Assembly (NCBI GenBank): GCA_004356555.1
Contig: SMWY01000034.1
Coordinates: forward strand, 1-9,173
Direction: 5' to 3'
From: Candidatus Dadabacteria bacterium
Lineage (GTDB): Bacteria; Desulfobacterota_D; UBA1144; Nemesobacterales; UBA2774
DNA: 9,173 nt
This document shows positions 5,749 through 9,173 of the stretch, in pieces; positions within the stretch are counted from its first letter, which is position 1; each line of letters begins with the position of its first letter. A program made the position numbers and the translations under genes. A model generated the notes under the pieces. That model saw nothing but the letters and a program-made list of their open reading frames with translations, was not told where the DNA came from and did not search any database.

Positions 5749-7002
5749 CTAGTTTGCAGGGTCCTTTAGTTCTTTTAGAAGATCCATTAAGTCCGCGTTT
5801 GGGTCGGCAAATCTGTCTTTATAATCTCCCAGTGCGCTGTCCGACATCTCTATAAGCTCTCTAACCGCTCTTATGTCCTTACCTACGGGCTTTATAAGCA
5901 AGGCCCCCACGAGTTTCCCGTCTCTAAATGAAAAAGAGCCTTGAGGTTCCCCCAGAGTACCTCTGATAACATATTCTGTGCCGTAATCAGAAGTTCCAAT
6001 AAACATGAGCATAGTGCCAAATATCTCAGTATCGTATGCCGTAACTTGTGAGAAAGTCTCTCGTGCTCCTGCCATACTCCTCCCGGCTGTGCGCCCCTGA
6101 AACTGAGCGTTCTCAATGTGTCCTGTAAGATGAGTGGTGCCCAGAATCAAGTCATTAAACTCGGCAACATCTCCTGCTGCATAAACATCGGAAACATTCG
6201 TTTCCATATATTCGTTTACTATGACTCCCTTTCCTAATTTAATCTCTGAGTCTTTTAAAAAATCTAAATTTAGCCCGATCCCTATCCCGACTCCGAATAG
6301 ATCCCCCTCGAAGACCCCGCCGCTCTCAGTTATAACAGAATCGGCAAGCCCGTTACCCCCTTTAATCTCAACAACCTTTTCTTCAGGATAAATGGATATA
6401 CCGTTTTCCTTTAACAAATCGGCCAAGTAATTGCCGACTGCTTCCGGTATTAGGATTTGCCAGGGATACGGCTCCATCATAAGAAGCTTTACCGAGAGTC
6501 CGAGCTCTCTTAGAGCTACGGCGAGCTCAATACCTATAAAACTACCTCCAATTACCACAGCTTCCTTTGCTCTCTGTGCGGCGGCCTTTATCTTCTTAGC
6601 GTCGTCCAGTGTTCTTAGATAGTAAATTCTCCTTAACTCACTCCCCGGCATTTGGAATTTTAGAGGCGAGCCGCCAGTACAAATGAGAAGTTTCTCATAA
6701 GATATCTCCTCTCCGTTTTCTAGTAATGCTGTTTTGTTCTCTGTATTTAGTGACGAAACCCCGCTACTATTAATGAATGTGACGTTGTTACTTTCGTAGA
6801 AATCCTCTTTTACAAGATATATTTTTTCTTCCGGATAACGTCCCTGGATGAAACCTTTTGATAATAACGGGAGAGAATACGTTCTATAAGGTTCTCTGCC
6901 AACTATTGCAATATCCCCCTCTTTATCTTCCTTTCTGATCCCGCGTACCGCCCAGCTAGATGCGGGACCAGCTCCCAGAATTAAGTATTTCGTGTTCTCC
7001 AT
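5749..7002 (-). CDS. FAD/NAD(P)-dependent pyridine-nucleotide oxidoreductase, rubredoxin/ferredoxin-reductase-like
   Basis: This 417-residue protein has the two-dinucleotide-fold layout of the rubredoxin reductase, dioxygenase ferredoxin reductase and AIF group. FAD is bound by LGAGPASS (9-16), ICTGG (107-111) and VYAAGDVAEF (273-282). The nicotinamide nucleotide site is VVIGGSFIGIELA (149-161). Glu177 at the end of the next strand (LLMMEP) suggests preference for NADH. There is no CXXC redox disulfide, so it is not a thioredoxin- or lipoamide-reductase type. About residues 320-385 look like the C-terminal reductase domain (FRDGKLVGALLI). Its likely job is electron transfer from NAD(P)H to a small iron-sulfur or rubredoxin-type protein, which is not encoded here. 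The first FAD motif has Ser-Ser where many members have Gly-Xaa. It has no ribosome site; a promoter eight bases away implies a leaderless message. It is the first gene of a pair with the unknown protein at 5247-5744. Confidence 0.88.
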   Translation of the reverse strand: MENTKYLILGAGPASSWAVRGIRKEDKEGDIAIVGREPYRTYSLPLLSKGFIQGRYPEEKIYLVKEDFYESNNVTFINSSGVSSLNTENKTALLENGEEISYEKLLICTGGSPLKFQMPGSELRRIYYLRTLDDAKKIKAAAQRAKEAVVIGGSFIGIELAVALRELGLSVKLLMMEPYPWQILIPEAVGNYLADLLKENGISIYPEEKVVEIKGGNGLADSVITESGGVFEGDLFGVGIGIGLNLDFLKDSEIKLGKGVIVNEYMETNVSDVYAAGDVAEFNDLILGTTHLTGHIENAQFQGRTAGRSMAGARETFSQVTAYDTEIFGTMLMFIGTSDYGTEYVIRGTLGEPQGSFSFRDGKLVGALLIKPVGKDIRAVRELIEMSDSALGDYKDRFADPNADLMDLLKELKDPAN

Positions 7003-7010
7003 AGGACTAC

Positions 7011-7038
7011 ATTATAAACGGTGGTTTAGGCACGTAAA
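7011..7038 (-). promoter_or_regulatory. Sigma70-type promoter giving a leaderless message for the flavoprotein gene
   Basis: On the minus strand TTTACG (7033-7038), a 16-base spacer and perfect TATAAT (7011-7016) stand eight bases from the ATG at 7002. Initiation is expected near 7004, so the transcript would begin within a few bases of the start codon. There is no Shine-Dalgarno sequence. Hexamers, spacing and distance to the ATG closely repeat those of the promoter at 5069-5096. Confidence 0.55.
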
Positions 7039-7137
7039 GATTGTAGTAGGGCTATTTAGTTTTTTGAAAACACAGATGCCGACTCCTTTGCCGTTATCGA
7101 TCAGGCGAGCAATGTGTGGGTAGAAGACAGTATATCG

Positions 7138-7179
7138 GTATCTTTTGCCGCCGGTATTACAATCGGCGGTAAAAGATGC
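7138..7179 (+). promoter_or_regulatory. Long inverted repeat/hairpin upstream of the ArsM-like methyltransferase
   Basis: Arms 7138-7153 and 7164-7177 (extended to 7179) form a 16-pair stem around a 10-base loop. The core is TTTTGCCGCCG against CGGCGGTAAAA. Two pairs are G-U on the plus strand (7147 with 7170, 7139 with 7178). It ends 34 bases before the ATG at 7214, just upstream of the AT-rich stretch and the AGGAGGG ribosome site. No U-run follows on either strand, so it is not an intrinsic terminator. It is either an operator in the divergent promoter region or a structured 5' leader. No known riboswitch is recognisable. Confidence 0.6.
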
Positions 7180-7213
7180 AATAATTATATTATCTAAATA
7201 GGAGGGATTTAAC

Positions 7214-8005
7214 ATGGCTGTTAAATGTCCTGAAGGATTTGATGTAGAGAGTTTACGTGAACTGGTTCAGGAAACTTATTCAAGTGTTGCAAGTGACCCG
7301 AATGGAGATTTCCACTTTCATAGGGGTCCTGAATACGCTGTTGAATATTTAAATTATGATAGAGATGAACTGAGTCATATCCCCGATACGGCTAAAGCAC
7401 GTTTTGCGGGTGTGGGAAATCCGCATCTTATAGGCGAAATCAAGGAAGGTATGACTGTGCTTGATCATGCGTGCGGAGCCGGAATGGATCTCCTCTTGGC
7501 GGCTAGAAAAGTGGGGCCAACTGGCAAAGCAATTGGCGTTGATATGACCGAAGGTATGAGAACTTTTGCCAAGATGGCGACTGAAGAGGCCGGACTATCG
7601 GATATTGTAGAAATCAAAGAAGGTGTATTCGAAGAACTCCCTGTAGATGATAATAGTGTTGATGTGGTTATATCCAATGGGGTAGTGAATTTGTCTCCTG
7701 ATAAAGAAAAAGTGTTTGAAGAAATATTTAGGGTACTTAAACCGGGTGGAAGACTGTTTATGTCTGATGTTGTTGTACAGAGAGAGCTTACACTTGAAGC
7801 GAGAAGCAGTCCGGAGATATGGGCCGCGTGCATCGGGGGAGCGCTTCCGGAAAAAGAGCTTCCGGGAATTTGCGCCGCCGCGGGCTTTAATGAGAATAGA
7901 ATAGTTCAGCATTTTGATTGTTTTAAGAATACGACCGCTGAGGTTAAAGTGTCTAAAGATTTAGAGATTCAGGGTATAAATTTCTTTGCACAAAAGCCTG
8001 AGTAA
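7214..8005 (+). CDS. SAM-dependent methyltransferase, arsenite methyltransferase (ArsM)-like
   Basis: This 263-residue class I methyltransferase binds S-adenosylmethionine through motif I VLDHACGAGMD (82-92), the acidic strand end GVDMTEGM (108-115) and LKPGGRLFMSDVV (175-187). Several segments are specific to the ArsM group: LNYDRDELSHIP (46-57), FAGVGNP (64-70), SNGVVNLSPDKEKVF (154-168) and WAACIGGALPEKEL (203-216). ArsM converts As(III) to methylated forms, binding arsenic through conserved cysteines. Two of these seem present, Cys206 in ACIGGAL and Cys236 in FDCF. The family cysteine in the G(L/C)GCGNP segment is Val67 here, and the SNC position is Gly156. Substrate may therefore be arsenite with altered kinetics, or another soft nucleophile. 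The start is fixed by AGGAGGG eight bases upstream. The gene is divergent from the flavoprotein pair, and no arsR or arsenic transporter gene is in the window. Confidence 0.8.
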   Translation: MAVKCPEGFDVESLRELVQETYSSVASDPNGDFHFHRGPEYAVEYLNYDRDELSHIPDTAKARFAGVGNPHLIGEIKEGMTVLDHACGAGMDLLLAARKVGPTGKAIGVDMTEGMRTFAKMATEEAGLSDIVEIKEGVFEELPVDDNSVDVVISNGVVNLSPDKEKVFEEIFRVLKPGGRLFMSDVVVQRELTLEARSSPEIWAACIGGALPEKELPGICAAAGFNENRIVQHFDCFKNTTAEVKVSKDLEIQGINFFAQKPE

Positions 8006-8125
8006 TACGGATCTTTTTATTCAGGGGATATTCACAGTTGGCGGTAATCTCTGCGGTGGGATTGAAACTCAATCCTAATTCAATCCTCTGAGTTAATTAG
8101 AAATAGAAAAATGGACACACGTGAC

Positions 8126-8160
8126 CCGGCGGGTAGCACCCGCTGGCATACAAGTTCTGC
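8126..8160. repeat. Palindromic repeat unit 1 (15-bp palindrome plus conserved tail)
   Basis: GCGGGTAGCACCCGC (8129-8143) is a 6-bp palindrome with a 3-base centre, extendable to nine pairs from 8126 to 8146 with one G-T. Five bases later comes the tail TACAAGTTCTGC (8149-8160). The same tail occurs 42 bases on with the same 5-base gap, which marks this as a repeated unit and not an isolated hairpin. Confidence 0.75.
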
Positions 8161-8170
8161 TTACCTCCGC

Positions 8171-8210
8171 GCGGACAATGTCCGCTTCCGTACAAGTTCT
8201 GCGTATCTCC
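8171..8210. repeat. Palindromic repeat unit 2 (15-bp palindrome plus conserved tail)
   Basis: GCGGACAATGTCCGC (8171-8185) is a palindrome with arms of seven, followed after five bases by TACAAGTTCTGC (8191-8202). Aligned without gaps to 8129-8168 it matches at 29 of 40 positions. The palindrome arms differ at positions 5 and 6 from unit 1, but both arms change together so self-complementarity is kept. Confidence 0.75.
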
Positions 8211-8272
8211 TCCGCGGTATAGAGGCCATGAAGTCCCTCTTATCCTCTGAAGCATCTTAGAATCATACGCTA

Positions 8273-8287
8273 GCGGATGCTATCCGC
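8273..8287. repeat. Degenerate palindromic repeat unit 3
   Basis: GCGGATGCTATCCGC has the same 15-base GCGG(R)...(Y)CCGC layout as the two upstream units and again keeps matching arms while differing in sequence. The 12-base tail is not conserved: the bases after it read ATTCCAACATAAAC. It lies about 100 bases from unit 2 and is probably a decayed or partial copy. Confidence 0.5.
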
Positions 8288-8509
8288 ATTCCAACATAAA
8301 CCTTTCTTGACAAAAGGGGAGCACTACACTGCATACCCATACCGACTTTACAATTCTTCTCAGTGGGGCTATAGTTATCAGTGGTAGGTAAATTTTTTAA
8401 TCTTTGAATTGATTGGTCAAAATATTTATAGAACGAAGTTAAACATAGTTTAGAAGGTTATGAGAAAAGGGACAAAAAGCCGTTCTTAATTTTTAGGAGG
8501 CGCGTAACC

Positions 8510-8674
8510 GTGAGGAGTTTGTTTAACTGTTTTTTACAACCTAGTATTTTCCCATTGCCGATATATAGCTGTATATCTAATTCTCTAAAACTCTCAGACA
8601 CTCATAACTTATCATACTCAAGGGTAACTTACTCACCCGCCTCTGAACTTATTAAAAGCGAGGTATTGATGTAG
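8510..8674 (+). CDS. Doubtful small ORF, 54 residues, GTG start
   Basis: GTG 8510 lies nine bases after AGGAGG (8495-8500) and opens a 54-codon frame ending in TAG 8672-8674. The product (VRSLFNCFLQP...) is serine-rich, has no recognisable domain, no signal peptide and no membrane span, and its composition is what translated intergenic DNA often gives. The ribosome site and a weak upstream promoter (8404-8432) are the only support. It precedes the collagen-like gene by about 50 bases. Confidence 0.22.
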   Translation: MRSLFNCFLQPSIFPLPIYSCISNSLKLSDTHNLSYSRVTYSPASELIKSEVLM

Positions 8675-8725
8675 CAATTAAAGACACACGTATTCTCAAA
8701 AAGAACCTAATGGCGGAGGTGAATT

Positions 8726-9169
8726 ATGAGTACAAAAATTATTAAATCAATAAGTGCGGTCTTTATATTATCCATATTGATCGCATCCCACGCATTAGCA
8801 GCTCAACCACAAGTGACTATTAACGGAGTAATGGTCGATTTTGACAACCAGACCATATCTATCTCGGGCGAGAATTTCGATATTGGACCCAATCCCACAA
8901 CAGTTTCTTTAAGCGGGTTCGGCAATCTGAATATCGTAAGCAACACAGGCGATATGCTAGTCGTTGACTTCCCGGCTGGAGGCATTCCCGAGGGAGATTA
9001 TACATTAGCCGTATCGAGCGGACCGGGGGCGAGAAAGAATGATGAAGTACCCTTAACAGTCGGCGCTCAGGGCCCTCAAGGAGATATGGGAGATCAAGGC
9101 GATCAGGGGGATCAAGGCGCGCAAGTGTCAAGCCCCCGATGTTTTAGGCAAGGACATTTGGCGGTTTAA
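8726..9169 (+). CDS. Secreted IPT/TIG-like protein with collagen-like Gly-X-Y repeats, 3' end doubtful
   Basis: The product starts with a signal peptide: KIIK at residues 4-7, a hydrophobic stretch at about 8-20, and a likely cut after SHALA (25) or the next Ala. Residues 27-112 look like one immunoglobulin-like IPT/TIG domain (VTINGVMVDFDNQTISISGENF, then DYTLAVSSGPG). From Gly113 come seven Gly-X-Y triplets, GAQ GPQ GDM GDQ GDQ GDQ GAQ (113-133), a collagen-like segment that would trimerise outside the cell. After residue 133 the pattern stops abruptly in VSSPRCFRQGHLAV, which looks like neither collagen nor a usual C-terminal domain. Related proteins generally continue with many more triplets and a C-terminal domain. 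I infer truncation, a frameshift or an assembly break in the repeat. The start has GGAGG about eight bases upstream. Its role is probably as a surface or matrix protein. Confidence 0.78.
   Translation: MSTKIIKSISAVFILSILIASHALAAQPQVTINGVMVDFDNQTISISGENFDIGPNPTTVSLSGFGNLNIVSNTGDMLVVDFPAGGIPEGDYTLAVSSGPGARKNDEVPLTVGAQGPQGDMGDQGDQGDQGAQVSSPRCFRQGHLAV
9062..9124 (+). repeat. Collagen-type 9-bp coding repeat
   Basis: Seven 9-base units each begin with GG, encoding Gly-X-Y. The closest copies are at 9089-9115, which encode three successive Gly-Asp-Gln triplets. Such near-identical short units expand and contract by slippage and often break short-read assemblies. Confidence 0.8.
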
Positions 9170-9173
9170 TTAA

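Larger units (their letters stand above)
8006..8725. other. Long intergenic region (720 bp) with repeats and no convincing large gene
   Basis: Beyond the methyltransferase stop there is no clear terminator; the T-run at 8013-8017 has no proper stem before it. At 8059-8075 GGATTGA is repeated inverted as TCAATCC around a 3-base loop. Bases 8126-8287 hold palindromic repeat units, listed separately. At 8404-8432 TTGAAT, 17 bases and TATAGA form a weak promoter candidate, followed by a possible small ORF at 8510-8674 with an AGGAGG site. The last 50 bases lead to the strong GGAGG ribosome site of the collagen-like gene. No tRNA or known RNA family is evident by eye. Confidence 0.7.

Noticed and set aside
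7012..7215. 67-codon minus-strand frame between the divergent genes
   Set aside because: It has no ribosome site, lies across the divergent promoters and the hairpin, and its translation has no protein-like pattern.
7465..7912. Long open frames antisense to the methyltransferase (122 and 105 codons)
   Set aside because: They are shadows of a gene with strong family motifs; their products are low-complexity and lack ribosome sites.
8041..8068. Stretch ending GGGATTGAAAC, which looks like the 3' end of a CRISPR repeat
   Set aside because: Only one copy exists; there is no spacing pattern, no second repeat and no cas gene in the window. The local GGATTGA/TCAATCC hairpin explains the resemblance.
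8307..8336. TTGACA at 8307-8312 as a promoter -35 element
   Set aside because: The bases 16-19 downstream (TGCATA, GCATAC and neighbours) make no acceptable -10, and no gene follows at a sensible distance.

Overview
The window reads as a chromosomal stretch (or contig end) from a Gram-negative-type bacterium of low-to-moderate GC, probably an uncultivated lineage. Two proteins carry Sec signal peptides. One is an IPT-like plus collagen-repeat protein, and the other resembles small secreted beta-sandwich proteins of deltaproteobacteria and planctomycetes. There is also a luciferase-like oxidoreductase of the kind often annotated as F420-dependent. No ribosomal or tRNA gene gives a firm taxonomic anchor, so the lineage is an inference. 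I see no insertion sequence, phage gene or CRISPR array.

Layout. Bases 1-657 (+) are the C-terminal part of a predicted 'ABC-class' ATPase that begins upstream. It meets tail to tail, 7 bp apart, a berberine-bridge-type FAD oxidoreductase (665-2086, -). Upstream of that lies a terminator (2135-2173), then a small secreted protein in an AT-rich patch (2268-2708, -), then a second, related terminator (2926-2963). The second terminator closes a two-gene unit of a radical SAM protein (3952-4848, -) and a luciferase-like monooxygenase (2989-3927, -), 24 bp apart. A near-consensus promoter at 5069-5096 drives an unannotated 47-residue single-span membrane peptide (5107-5250, +) with almost no leader. 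This gene overlaps, tail to tail by 4 bp, a 165-residue protein of unknown function (5247-5744, -). The unknown gene is coupled, 4 bp apart, to a rubredoxin-reductase-like flavoprotein (5749-7002, -). Divergent from that pair is an ArsM-like SAM methyltransferase (7214-8005, +) preceded by a long hairpin. A 720-bp gap follows with palindromic repeats and one doubtful small ORF. The window ends in a collagen-like surface protein (8726-9169, +) whose last residues look unnatural.

How the genes fit together. Most are redox or one-carbon-type enzymes with unassigned substrates: two flavoproteins, one flavin or F420 enzyme, one radical SAM enzyme and one methyltransferase. The best candidates for functional linkage are the flavoprotein/unknown pair, perhaps with its divergent methyltransferase neighbour, and the radical SAM/luciferase-like pair. 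Transcription signals are informative: three minus-strand units are delimited by hairpins or promoters. Genes at 5107 and 7002 share a TTTAC(A/G)-16-TATAAT promoter placed so close to the ATG that both messages should be leaderless, while other genes carry strong GGAGG sites.

The most unusual items are the palindrome-plus-tail repeats at 8126-8287, the leaderless pair, the hidden 47-residue membrane peptide, the hairpin before the methyltransferase, and the methyltransferase's missing arsenic-binding cysteine.
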